From contig JBDUUL010000024.1 in NCBI GenBank assembly GCA_039938515.1, forward strand, positions 124,001 to 188,000: a stretch of 64,000 nt of DNA. Reading direction: 5' to 3'. A program made the position numbers and the translations under genes. Origin of the DNA: Nitrososphaera sp. (lineage in GTDB: Archaea > Thermoproteota > Nitrososphaeria > Nitrososphaerales > Nitrososphaeraceae). Below are positions 16,721 through 24,561 of this stretch, in pieces. Each line of letters begins with the position of its first letter. Within the stretch, counting starts at the first letter, position 1. A model generated the notes under the pieces. The model saw only the letters and a list, made by a program, of their open reading frames with translations, was not told the DNA's origin and made no database searches.

Positions 16721-16790
16721 TTTTTTTGGGGGAGGTGCCAAGTTCTTGGGTCTGACTGCAAAAGGCTTTTCAACTCGAACTGCGAATATC

Positions 16791-17090
16791 ATGCCAGTGG
16801 TTGTAGCTTCTGATTTTTCCATCGACGACGTAGTCAAGGAGCTTGACAAGGAAAACGCCCGCATAATCATTTCAAAGGACATAAGAAAATACAGCAAGCC
16901 CGTAACGGTAATCGTCGGCCTGCAGGACAGGCCCGACATTAAGGAAATCACCAAGGACATGAAGACAAAGATCGGGACAGGCGGCACGTTCAAGGACGGC
17001 CAGATAATACTGCAGGGCGATCATCGCGAGGCCGCAAAGAGCCTGCTTTTGAAGAGAGGCTACGTTGAACAGGCCATCGAGGTAATGTAG
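16791..17090 (+). CDS. SUI1/eIF1 family translation initiation factor
   Basis: The 99-residue protein matches archaeal SUI1: KENARIIISKDIRKYSKPVT, T-V-I-V-G-L, KTKIGTGGTFKDGQIILQGD and a final K-S-L-L-L-K-R-G-Y. The G-T-G-G-T-x-K-D-G loop is the family signature that contacts the small subunit near the P-site. ATG 16791 is chosen over an upstream in-frame TTG that adds unrelated residues. It lies downstream of the HtrA gene on the same strand with its own A/T-poor spacer. Confidence 0.93.
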   Translation: MPVVVASDFSIDDVVKELDKENARIIISKDIRKYSKPVTVIVGLQDRPDIKEITKDMKTKIGTGGTFKDGQIILQGDHREAAKSLLLKRGYVEQAIEVM

Positions 17091-17205
17091 GCTACGCCTC
17101 AACTTTTGACGGTAGCAATTCCATTACCTGCTCAGAGGAGTGCTACTTTACAACTTATATGCTCATAGTGGCACTATGGCTTTGATACTGGCAGGCTAAA
17201 CACAA

Positions 17206-18012
17206 GTGGTAATAGAGCCCGAGGTTTCTAGCAGCGGCGATAAAGGGGATCGGCAGGATAACCCGGCCGACTCCAAGCAGTCCGACGGCCGCAAGCCCGA
17301 GGACGCCGTGGTCAGCGCGGGCAAGTCAACTCAACTGCTTCTAGAGCCAGTCGAGGACTCGGAGTCAAAAGGCACTGCCAGTGTGGCCGATTTTCACAAC
17401 AACGACACCAGGGTGCTGTCGCTTCTCAACGAGTACGGCTCCAACTATTCATTCAAGGGCATTATGCGCAAGCTGGACATCCACCAGCAGAGCCTCTCGC
17501 GCGTCCTTCACAGGCTTGAGGAAATGGGCCTGGTTGAAAAGTCCGAAGGCGGTTACAGGCTGAGCCGGGGTGGCGAGTCGGTCGCCGCATCGCGCGCGTT
17601 TGCACGCAAGCAGCAGTCCGCGGGAGTCCGGGCCCCAGGTAGAGGGGACTATATCCAGCTGTTGCAATCCTTTATCCCAGTCTCCGGAGTCAAGGCGCTT
17701 GAAATCGCGCAGAGCCTCGCCGGCAGGTGGTTCAAGAACCTGCGCTGGGTCGGGATGGTTTCCGGACCGACGGGGTACACGCTGCAGTGGGCAAGCGAGG
17801 ACGGGGCATTCCAGGTAAACCTGACAATAGTCTCCGACTATATCATTATAGAAACAAACGCCGGCACGGAGAGGGAAAAGGCAGGCGCGATGCTCGGCTC
17901 GTACGCCATCTACGAGCAGATTGTCCGGCTTTTGCAGAGCAGGGTTGGAGGGGAACCCCAGCTCGGATTCCGGGCAGCCGGTCCCTTCAAGGCAGTCGAC
18001 CGGAACAACTAG
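17206..18012 (+). CDS. winged-helix regulator with disordered N-terminus and unknown C-terminal domain
   Basis: The 268-residue protein starts (GTG) with about 60 polar residues rich in Ser, Asp and Lys. A MarR-like winged helix follows (residues about 65-130: DTRVLSLLNEYGSNYSFKGI, KLDIHQQSLSRVLHRLEEMG, LVEKSEGGYRLS). The C-terminal 120 residues form an alpha/beta domain (YIQLLQSFIPVSGVKALEIA, SGPTGYTLQWASEDG, NLTIVSDYIIIETNAG) that may bind a ligand; I do not recognise it. An A/T-rich stretch (ACTTATATGC) lies about 50 nt upstream. It is convergent with the dehydrogenase gene, overlapping by 4 nt. Confidence 0.8.
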   Translation: MVIEPEVSSSGDKGDRQDNPADSKQSDGRKPEDAVVSAGKSTQLLLEPVEDSESKGTASVADFHNNDTRVLSLLNEYGSNYSFKGIMRKLDIHQQSLSRVLHRLEEMGLVEKSEGGYRLSRGGESVAASRAFARKQQSAGVRAPGRGDYIQLLQSFIPVSGVKALEIAQSLAGRWFKNLRWVGMVSGPTGYTLQWASEDGAFQVNLTIVSDYIIIETNAGTEREKAGAMLGSYAIYEQIVRLLQSRVGGEPQLGFRAAGPFKAVDRNN

Positions 18013-19037
18013 CCGTGGCTCATTTCAAGGACGGCCCTGAACCGGACCTTGTTTGAAATCATGCTCTGGTATGCCTCTTCCGCGTCGTCAAGGGAATAGG
18101 TTTCCACCATGGGCTTGATGCCGGCATGCACGCTAAAGTTAAGCGCATCTTCCGAGTCCTTTGCGTCTCCTGCAGGCCACCCGACGATCGATCTCCTGCC
18201 GGAGATAAGAAAGATTGGCGAGACTTGTATCGGTTCCATCGAGGCGGCAGGGATCACCACCTTGCCGTTCTTGCCAAGGCCCCCAAGCACAGATGTAATA
18301 GCCTTGCTGTTTGGAGCAGTTGCGAAAATTATCTTGGCCCCGCCCATCCTGTTAAGTTCAGCGGCCGCGTCAACCCTGTCAGAATCGATATAGTCGTTCG
18401 CGCCCAGCTGCATCGCTAGGCTTTTCTTGTCCTGACCGCGGGAGACTGCCACCGTCCTAAAGCCCATCTTGCTTGCATACTGGACCGCCATGTGGCCGAC
18501 TCCGCCAATGCCGTGGACTGCTACTATGTCCCCGGCCTTTGCGCCGCTGTGCCTCAGCGCGTTGTATGACGTGATGCCAGCGCACATGATAGGCGCCGCG
18601 AAAACCGGGTCGATTTCCTCCGGCGCCCGTGCGACTGCGTTTGAAGGGGCAATGACGTACTGGGCATAGCCGCCGTGCCCCGTGATGCCGGTAATCTTGG
18701 CGTTATCGCAGAGGAAAAAGTCGCCCTCCCTGCACGAATCGCAGACGGAGCAGTGGCCGCCGTGCCAGCCGACGCCTACGCGCTCGCCTGCCTTCCAAGC
18801 GATGACCCTGTTGCCGGTTCGCTCCACCGTGCCTATGATTTCGTGGCCCGGCGTGAGCGGCAAATTTAGGCCAGGCCAGTGGCCTTCCTTGACTGCGGCA
18901 TCGCCATGACAAATGCCGCAGGCCAGAACTTTAACCAGAACCTCATGCTCTGCGGGTTCAGGAATAGGAACGTCGACTATCTCAAACCGGCTTCCCGGAC
19001 TCGTGACGCGGGCGGCTTTCATGGTAGATGCAACCAT
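18009..19037 (-). CDS. zinc-dependent MDR alcohol dehydrogenase
   Basis: The product of about 342 residues has the Zn-ADH layout: catalytic-zinc Cys and GHE (GICHGDAAVKEG, TPGHEIIG), structural-zinc cysteines CSVCDSCREGDFFLC, and the Rossmann motif GIGGVGHMAVQYASKMG. This architecture matches AdhA-type alcohol dehydrogenases that interconvert alcohols and aldehydes with NAD(P)H. The longest ORF starts at 19118. The ATG at 19037 is preferred because the minus-strand box TAATTATAG is centred about 27 nt upstream; ATG 19022 is an alternative. The physiological substrate is not evident from neighbours. Confidence 0.9.
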   Translation of the reverse strand: MVASTMKAARVTSPGSRFEIVDVPIPEPAEHEVLVKVLACGICHGDAAVKEGHWPGLNLPLTPGHEIIGTVERTGNRVIAWKAGERVGVGWHGGHCSVCDSCREGDFFLCDNAKITGITGHGGYAQYVIAPSNAVARAPEEIDPVFAAPIMCAGITSYNALRHSGAKAGDIVAVHGIGGVGHMAVQYASKMGFRTVAVSRGQDKKSLAMQLGANDYIDSDRVDAAAELNRMGGAKIIFATAPNSKAITSVLGGLGKNGKVVIPAASMEPIQVSPIFLISGRRSIVGWPAGDAKDSEDALNFSVHAGIKPMVETYSLDDAEEAYQSMISNKVRFRAVLEMSHG

Positions 19038-19251
19038 CCGGCTGAGAAAAGACTTTGAGCTATAATTAGGCATCCCCTGCAGACTTGCCGGCGCAAGACC
19101 TCGTTCAAGAACCTGCATGCGTCAAAAACATTGTCATTATGAAATGAACTTGTGGCGGGATGTACTGAAATATAGGTCAGGCAGAGAACGGTCAGAGTCA
19201 AGGTAATTGCCAGCGCTCCCGGGTTATTCACTTCTCTACTCTCTGGGAGAC

Positions 19252-19746
19252 ATGCTGCGGCCGATTTTCGAGCCAATAGTGCACAACCCCTTTTTCGTGC
19301 AGTATGGCCTTCTCGGCCTGTTTCTAAACGGCCTGTTTTCGTCCGTCGTGCCCATCCCGACCGAGTTTACCACGACTGCGCTCCTTCTGGCCGGCGAGGA
19401 CAGGCTGAATATTTTCATAGTCCTTGCGATAAGTTCCATTGCGGGCGGTTTTCTGGCCTACTTTTTGGGCCGTACCGGCAGCATGGCCTTTCGGGCCTTT
19501 CACGCAAAACCCAAGGCTTCTACCGAGGAAAGGTCGTATGCGTTTCTAAAGAAGTACGGCTGGGTTGCCATTTTCATCTCGCCCTGGATCCCTGTCTTTG
19601 GCGACGTCGTTCCCATTATTGCTGGCACAAAGAACTACGAGTTTGGGCGGTTTGCCGTTGCCATGTGCGTTGGCAAGGCAGTCAAGGTTCTGGCCATAGT
19701 TTATTTCAGTTCGCTCCTCGTCCCGCTCCTGTTCAGCCAAGTCTGA
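19252..19746 (+). CDS. DedA/YqaA-like membrane protein
   Basis: The protein of about 164 residues has the DedA/SNARE-associated fold: YGLLGLFLNGLFSSVVPIPTE with the re-entrant P-x-P-x-E loop, GGFLAYFLGRTG, and the second loop ISPWIPVFGDVVPIIAG, followed by K-A-V-K-V. DedA proteins translocate polyprenyl- or phospholipids, or influence membrane potential. ATG 19252 is preferred over an upstream TTG at 19207; GGGAGA lies just upstream. It is followed by the proteasome genes on the same strand, but an A/T-rich element before psmB suggests separate transcription. Confidence 0.85.
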   Translation: MLRPIFEPIVHNPFFVQYGLLGLFLNGLFSSVVPIPTEFTTTALLLAGEDRLNIFIVLAISSIAGGFLAYFLGRTGSMAFRAFHAKPKASTEERSYAFLKKYGWVAIFISPWIPVFGDVVPIIAGTKNYEFGRFAVAMCVGKAVKVLAIVYFSSLLVPLLFSQV

Positions 19747-19796
19747 GCCTGTGACCGCGTACCGCGGTAACCGGTCAATTAATCCCCGCCACGTGT

Positions 19797-20411
19797 ATGC
19801 TAGATCACATGACTACGATAGTAGGGATAAAAACCGGACAGGGCGTTGTCCTTGGCTCCGACAAGCGCGCAAGCAAGGGCTTTTTCATTGGATCCAAGAT
19901 AACGCAGAAAATAGCCAAAATTGACGACACACTGGCAATCGCAATCGCTGGACAGCTATCCGATGCAGAATACCTGATCAAGGTGGCCAAGGCAGAGCGC
20001 AAGCTCACCGAGCTTCGGAGGGGCTTTCCGCTCACGGTCAAGGAATCCGGCCGGCTGATTGCGAACCTGGCGTACTCGGGACTCAAGAACTACCAGCCGT
20101 ACTTTGTTGAGCTTCTTGTGGCGGGGGTGGACGAAACAGGCGGCCACATCTTTGCTGCGGACATGTCCGGAGCGGTAACAAGCGAGGACTTTGCGTCTTC
20201 CGGCTCCGGCTCGCCGATAGCATACGGGGTGCTTGAGAGCATCTACCGCAAGGAAATGACAAACGATGAGGCAAAGGAGATGGCAGTCAGGGCGGTCTCG
20301 GCTGCGATGGAGCGCGACCCGGGTTCGGGTAACGGGATAGACGTCCTTGTCATACCCAACCTTGTAACGGTCGCTGCGAGAGGCGGCTCCGCGGAGGTTG
20401 AGCGCAGGTAA
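19797..20411 (+). CDS. psmB: 20S proteasome beta subunit
   Basis: The 204-residue protein is a catalytic beta subunit. After a possible propeptide of five residues (MLDHM) or just Met, the mature chain starts TTIVGIKTGQG with Thr1 as nucleophile. Counting from it, Asp17 (GSDKRAS) and Lys33 (ITQKIAK) sit exactly where expected, and GSGS and a late Asp (ERDPGSG) complete the site. ATG 19797 and ATG 19809 are both possible starts, the second giving a single-Met propeptide. A TCAATTAATCC box lies about 25 nt upstream. The stop is directly followed by the alpha-like gene. Confidence 0.93.
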   Translation: MLDHMTTIVGIKTGQGVVLGSDKRASKGFFIGSKITQKIAKIDDTLAIAIAGQLSDAEYLIKVAKAERKLTELRRGFPLTVKESGRLIANLAYSGLKNYQPYFVELLVAGVDETGGHIFAADMSGAVTSEDFASSGSGSPIAYGVLESIYRKEMTNDEAKEMAVRAVSAAMERDPGSGNGIDVLVIPNLVTVAARGGSAEVERR

Positions 20412-21101
20412 ATGTCAGAATCAGCAGGAGGCTCTTACGGGGCTAACAGGTACCCGTACTTTTACGGCCCGGAGGGCAGGCTTGTACTGGTAGATTCGGC
20501 GCTTGAAGCCGTGCGTAGGGGATCGACTACAATCGGCATCAAGACCCCTTCGTTTGCGCTGATAGCAAGCCACATCAAGCCGATACGACCGCTGGTTGAG
20601 CCCACGGAAAAGATATTCCAAATTGACAGCCATGCCGGCGCTACCGGATCAGGATACATCGGAGACATTCTGCAGCTGATAGACGAACTGAGGCTCGAAG
20701 CCCAGAAGCACAGGCTCAGCTTTGAGAGCCCTGCCGATATCGGCACCCTTGCAAAGCACCTTGGAACATTCCTGCACAACTATACCATCTACGCGGTAAG
20801 GCCCCAGGCGGCATCGGTGATAATCGCGGGATTTGACCAGCTGGGCGTGCACCTGTACCAGGTCGACCCGAGCGGGACCTACTTCAGGGGATCCGGGTTT
20901 GCAATCGGACAGTCAGCTGACACTGCGCTTGACGTGATCCAGCGGGAGTACAGCCAGGACATGTCAGTGGAAAAGGCGGTAGAACTGAGCAGCAAGGCGA
21001 TAGGGCAGGCGCTTGGAGAAAAGCCGGTCATAGACATAGGAGTGGTCAGCGCAAAGGACGGCAGGTTTTCAAAGGTTCAGCAGCCCTTGGTAAAGTCATG
21101 A
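20412..21101 (+). CDS. psmA: 20S proteasome alpha-type subunit with altered N-terminal gate region
   Basis: The 229-residue protein has the alpha-subunit core: GPEGRLVLVDSALEAVRRGS followed by T-T-I-G-I-K, VIIAGFDQLGVHLYQVDPSG, GQSADTALDVIQREY and IDIGVVSAKDGRF. There is no processed Thr. It starts with ATG immediately after the TAA of the beta gene, so the two are co-translated and presumably assemble together. The usual alpha N-terminus Y-D-R before the S-P-D/E-G-R-L motif is replaced by ANRYPYFYGPEGRL, so the gating Tyr-Asp pair is not conserved. It could be the main alpha subunit of this organism or a second, specialised one. Confidence 0.88.
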   Translation: MSESAGGSYGANRYPYFYGPEGRLVLVDSALEAVRRGSTTIGIKTPSFALIASHIKPIRPLVEPTEKIFQIDSHAGATGSGYIGDILQLIDELRLEAQKHRLSFESPADIGTLAKHLGTFLHNYTIYAVRPQAASVIIAGFDQLGVHLYQVDPSGTYFRGSGFAIGQSADTALDVIQREYSQDMSVEKAVELSSKAIGQALGEKPVIDIGVVSAKDGRFSKVQQPLVKS

Positions 21102-21118
21102 GGCTGCAGGCCCCTCCC

Positions 21119-21505
21119 CTATTCTTTCTTGGCTGAGGACACCTGAGTTGTTGCCTTGAGGGCAGGGCTCTTCCACTTGTTTGCCCACTGCGCAAGCTGC
21201 TTGATAATTACCTCGAGTTCGCGCGCCTGAACCGTCATGCTGTACTCGACCCTAGGCGGGACCTCCGGGTAAATCTTTTTTGTGACAAGGCCCTCCCGTT
21301 CGAGCTCAAGAAGCCTTTCTGAAAGAACGGTGCTGCTAATTCCCGGAAGCGACCTTTTCAGTTCGTTGAAACGGATCACCTGTCTCGTGCTCAGATTCTT
21401 TAGGATATGAAGCGACCACCTTCGGCCGAGGGCTTCCCACACGCCCACTATAGCGCAGCCGGCCGCAGCGTTCTTGTTCTCGCCGACAGAAGGTTCTGAA
21501 GTCAT
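21119..21505 (-). CDS. HxlR-family transcriptional regulator
   Basis: The 128-residue protein has the HxlR pattern: GCAIVGVWEALGRRWSLHIL with a Cys near the N-terminus, RFNELKRSLPGISSTVLSER, L-L-E-L-E-R-E-G-L-V and YPEVPPRVEYSMT. HxlR regulators commonly sense reactive electrophiles or redox change, often through that Cys. The ATG at 21505 has the minus-strand box AATTTATTAG about 28 nt upstream. It lies downstream of an MFS transporter gene on the same strand, a typical regulator/efflux pairing, though with its own promoter-like box. Confidence 0.9.
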   Translation of the reverse strand: MTSEPSVGENKNAAAGCAIVGVWEALGRRWSLHILKNLSTRQVIRFNELKRSLPGISSTVLSERLLELEREGLVTKKIYPEVPPRVEYSMTVQARELEVIIKQLAQWANKWKSPALKATTQVSSAKKE

Positions 21506-21536
21506 ACCTGGTTGGTATTCCTTACTTGCTAATAAA

Positions 21537-22943
21537 TTATCCTGCCCGGCGGACCTCCTTGGCCGCAATTTCAGGCCTTGGCAGCGGTGCGGCGGCCTTC
21601 CTGAAAGAGGACGAGACCAGGGTGACTGACACTGCAAGCGCGGCAATCGCGAGCATGAATGTCGCGGGATATCCAAACTGTGACGCTGTCTCACCGCCGG
21701 CGATAGACCCGCTGACAAGACCAAGTCCGGTTACTGCCTGGTTTATACCAAATATTTTTCCCGCCTTGCCCGAAGGCACCATCTGCATCAGCGAGGACGT
21801 TGTCGTGATGCTCCATATGCTAAACGCGACGTCCACAGAGACAAACGCGACGAGCGTGAGGTCAAAAATAAGGTTTGGGTTTCCGATTGCAAACAATGCC
21901 CCCACTATCGCGACCGCGGTTCCGGCCGTGCGCGGGATATAGGCGAGTTTTGCCATCTTTTGCTCGCCTCCCGCGGCCGCTACTATCCTGCTGTTAAACG
22001 GCAGAAACAGCACCTTTGAGACCGTGAGGACGGTATAGGCGAGAAACACCTGCGAGTCGGATATCCCGTTTGCTTTCAGGTACGGCGTATACGGGGTGTA
22101 AAACAGGTTGCCTGAAAGAAAAAAGAAGCCGACGCCGGCAAAGAAAAGAAGCTGCTTCTTGTTCACTGGATTTGAGAGAAAATCGTTATGCAAAGGCTTG
22201 TGGCGTCCTGCCGCGTCCTTGCCGGAGCTCCAGAAGGCCGAGGTAATCGAGCTCAACAGCGCGCTGCTAGTTAGAGCTGTGTTTCGAATGCTCCTGAGAG
22301 TGCTCTGCAGCATGCCGGCGCGGGCCTGCGCAGAGGATGCTGCCCTTTGCCTGAGCTCAGCCCTCTCCCTTTTGAAAACGGGATAGACGATTGCTGCCGC
22401 GCTTGCCGACATCAGGCTGCATGCCAGCGCATAAGAGTGCACGTCGTTTGAATAGGCCAGCCACAAAAAGCCGACCACCATCCCGATGACTATTCCGCCG
22501 TTGCTGATAAGAGACGTCCAGCTGAAAGTGTCGCTCCAGTCCTCCCTTCTCGACCTCTGCATTATCAGAAGGTTGGTGGCCGGCCCGCCGCCAGCAGTAA
22601 GAAAACCAAGCAGTGTCCACAGGGCAGTAACGGAGGAGATATCCGACACGAAATATGTGATTATTGAAATAGATAATGTGGAGAGTGCCGAAATCATGAC
22701 TGCGGTGGCGCGCCATCCAAATGAGTCAATAAGCTTGCCCCAGACAAAAGAGCCAATCGTGTTTGCGATGCCGGTGAGAAAAGCCGCGAGAGCGACCTCG
22801 ATTACCGAACCTCCCAGCTGGAGGAGGTAAAGAGGGACGTACAGTCCAAAGCCGTTGCCACAGGCATTGAGGGGGATGAGGTACCAGGCCCAGCCGTGCT
22901 GCCTGGGAGATTGCCGTATGAGAGAAAGAGGGGAGACCGCCAA
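21537..22943 (-). CDS. MFS transporter, 12 TM
   Basis: The 468-residue product has twelve hydrophobic helices in two halves, joined by a central hydrophilic loop (about residues 195-265: KRERAELRQRAASSAQARAG and onward). The MFS signature GSFVWGKLIDSFGWRATAVM lies between TM2 and TM3. The start is TTG with a minus-strand TTTTATAG element about 40 nt upstream. The downstream HxlR regulator suggests export of a toxic compound. The substrate is unknown. Confidence 0.88.
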   Translation of the reverse strand: MAVSPLSLIRQSPRQHGWAWYLIPLNACGNGFGLYVPLYLLQLGGSVIEVALAAFLTGIANTIGSFVWGKLIDSFGWRATAVMISALSTLSISIITYFVSDISSVTALWTLLGFLTAGGGPATNLLIMQRSRREDWSDTFSWTSLISNGGIVIGMVVGFLWLAYSNDVHSYALACSLMSASAAAIVYPVFKRERAELRQRAASSAQARAGMLQSTLRSIRNTALTSSALLSSITSAFWSSGKDAAGRHKPLHNDFLSNPVNKKQLLFFAGVGFFFLSGNLFYTPYTPYLKANGISDSQVFLAYTVLTVSKVLFLPFNSRIVAAAGGEQKMAKLAYIPRTAGTAVAIVGALFAIGNPNLIFDLTLVAFVSVDVAFSIWSITTTSSLMQMVPSGKAGKIFGINQAVTGLGLVSGSIAGGETASQFGYPATFMLAIAALAVSVTLVSSSFRKAAAPLPRPEIAAKEVRRAG

Positions 22944-23177
22944 GTAAGATTCTACTTGAGCAATGTTCTATAGACGCAACTATAAAACAATCATGAAATA
23001 CAAATCTGACATACATCTACATATTCTGCAGCGGACGATTGGGATACTCGGTCTCCTCGTTTCTTCGAATTGGCTTCGTTAAAGCGTGCATGTCATTCTC
23101 AGCCTACAGATACTGCTCGAATCATAGCGCCTCACCAAAACACTTTAATTGGTTCTTTCAAAAAATCCCATGTCCGC

Positions 23178-23293
23178 GCCCGGGTAGTATAGAGATTTCT
23201 GGTGCCTTTACAATAACTACCAGGATCGTACATTCCGGTCCAGTATGGGGGACTGTCACTCCTCCGACCCGGGTTCGAATCCCGGCCCGGGCG
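23178..23293 (+). tRNA. trnD: tRNA-Asp (GUC) with about 43-nt insertion (likely intron) in the D-loop
   Basis: The acceptor stem GCCCGGG (23178-23184) pairs perfectly with CCCGGGC (23286-23292), with discriminator G and no encoded CCA. The T-arm is CCGGG/TTCGAAT/CCCGG. The anticodon arm is GGGGA, loop CTGTCAC, TCCTC, giving anticodon GTC in the loop sequence typical of tRNA-Asp. The D-stem strands GTAT (23187-23190) and GTAT (23243-23246) enclose 52 nt instead of about 9. Removing 43 nt (23195-23237, or the same shifted one base left) leaves the D-loop AGAGGTCCA with the conserved GG. The inserted part contains a hairpin CTGGT/ACCAG. I could not draw a canonical bulge-helix-bulge, so the splice sites are tentative. 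Confidence 0.85.
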
Positions 23294-23317
23294 CTTTCCA
23301 TTTTCAGGTTGTAAATT

Positions 23318-23515
23318 TCAAATGATGTTCAACCTTTTTGCACACTCTAGATGGTAATACCGCCTACGCCCGCTGCCATTAGCCAAGATGGGGTCGTCCT
23401 CTTCAAACTGCTTGCCGCATTGTCTGCACGTACCATTCTGGTGAATCTTGATAAATCTCCGGATTGAAGTGCTGGCATTGCTTGAAGAAGGTATGATTCT
23501 CGTACTGCAGCCCAT
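23318..23515 (-). CDS. small protein with Cys-rich (CxxC...HxxC) motif
   Basis: The 65-codon frame ends with GTCRQCGKQFEEDDPILANG, then SGRRRYYHLECAKRLNII. The C-x2-C ... H-x2-C ligand set would bind one zinc. The first 25 residues (MGCSTRIIPSSSNASTSIRR) look unstructured and the real start is uncertain; no alternative ATG exists nearer the motif. It lies just downstream of the tRNA gene on the opposite strand. Similar short zinc proteins are frequent in these archaea. Function unknown. Confidence 0.65.
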   Translation of the reverse strand: MGCSTRIIPSSSNASTSIRRFIKIHQNGTCRQCGKQFEEDDPILANGSGRRRYYHLECAKRLNII

Positions 23516-23716
23516 TGAAAATGTAATCGCAGAATTGATCTATTAAGCTTCGATTAACCTTGTTATCTGAGTGTAAATTTCTCTAGAGCGAGACTATGGA
23601 GAAAATCATTTTTCTACAGTATCGCTCGGCAGCAGATCCTGATACTGCCTGACCAGCGACTCACAATAGGACTAGAGAATCAAGAAAAATCAAATGAGGT
23701 GGAATAAATAGAACTC

Positions 23717-23914
23717 CTACCTCATTTGGTCGAGCACGTTTTCTCTGATCTTTTGTCGTGCCGCGCGACGCTGCACGCGAAGCGATGTCGCAAGAGCCGC
23801 CCCGCCCAGGATTACGCTTTCGAGTGCCAGGCTCGGTTCTGCTCCGAAAGCTCCCGCAGCGGTCACTGCTAGGGCGCCGGCCGACAGACCCCATGCAACC
23901 AGTTTTGTATTCAT
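23717..23914 (-). CDS. small membrane protein, 65 residues
   Basis: The peptide MNTKLVAWGLSAGALAVTAA has an N-terminal TM helix, followed by a second hydrophobic stretch (ESVILGGAALATSL) and a basic, charged tail (RVQRRAARQKIRENV). The minus-strand box TTTATATATC is centred about 27 nt before the ATG, strong support for a leaderless gene. Function unknown. The 200 nt between it and the preceding zinc protein contain no recognisable gene. Confidence 0.6.
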   Translation of the reverse strand: MNTKLVAWGLSAGALAVTAAGAFGAEPSLALESVILGGAALATSLRVQRRAARQKIRENVLDQMR

Positions 23915-23995
23915 ATCTTTACTGGTGTCGTCATGATATATAAACTAGGGCTAATCTCTGCAACTAGTGCTAACCCTGCTGGACATTTTGAAGAT

Positions 23996-24460
23996 CTAGT
24001 GAACTGCAATCAAGAGTATGATTCCCAAAACAAGGCCATATACTGCATGGCCACCGATACTGGCCAGTGCAGGCCCTTTACCAAGTGGATGTTTCCAGGG
24101 GTGAAGACCCGTGATGGGCTTGTGAATTGGCGCAAGCGTAAGTGTCCACAAGAACAGACCGTAAAGCACTCCCAGAATCAAGATCGGAATCGAAAGTAAT
24201 TGCGGAATAAAGGCGATAGAGATTAGCAAAGCCAGCCCTCCGAGGCCTCCGTTTGCAAAGTGAAGAAAAAAGATCCCGGCAAAGTGAAGCCTGTTTGGAT
24301 CCAGCCTGAAAAACCTGTAGGCCAGTACCTGATTTTCATGCCATTCAAATACGCCTGCAATACCCCAGCGCTTCCAGAAGTAAATCTCAATAAGGGTCAT
24401 TGCCGCGGTTGCGGCAAGGCCTGCCGAAACACCGGCAAGTATCACGAGCGCGTCTATCAT
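23996..24460 (-). CDS. polytopic membrane protein, function unknown
   Basis: The 154-residue product has about four to five TM helices (ILAGVSAGLAATAAMTLIEI, FAGIFFLHFANGGLGGLALL, LSIPILILGVLYGLFLWTL, HAVYGLVLGIILL) with several His in or near helices (HENQ, RLHFAG, FLHFANGG, PIHKPITGLHPWKHPLG, GGHAVYG). The many histidines and the G-G-H-A-V-Y-G-L ending resemble membrane proteins of the DUF1440/YagU-like type, but this is only a resemblance. An A/T-rich TATTATTATAGG stretch lies about 25 nt upstream on the minus strand. Confidence 0.65.
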   Translation of the reverse strand: MIDALVILAGVSAGLAATAAMTLIEIYFWKRWGIAGVFEWHENQVLAYRFFRLDPNRLHFAGIFFLHFANGGLGGLALLISIAFIPQLLSIPILILGVLYGLFLWTLTLAPIHKPITGLHPWKHPLGKGPALASIGGHAVYGLVLGIILLIAVH

Positions 24461-24561
24461 CAGGATAAAAGGATCTCAAAGTATTATTATAGGTTAGTCA
24501 CTATTATGTCTGGTTAGCACGAGTGCATATATACTGGTATAGCGAATGAAATGTCGCCTAC

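Noticed and set aside
15791-16993. 400-codon ORF antisense to the HtrA and SUI1 genes
   Set aside because: The opposite strand encodes a complete HtrA with catalytic triad; the antisense product has shadow composition (Arg/Cys-rich, no domains).
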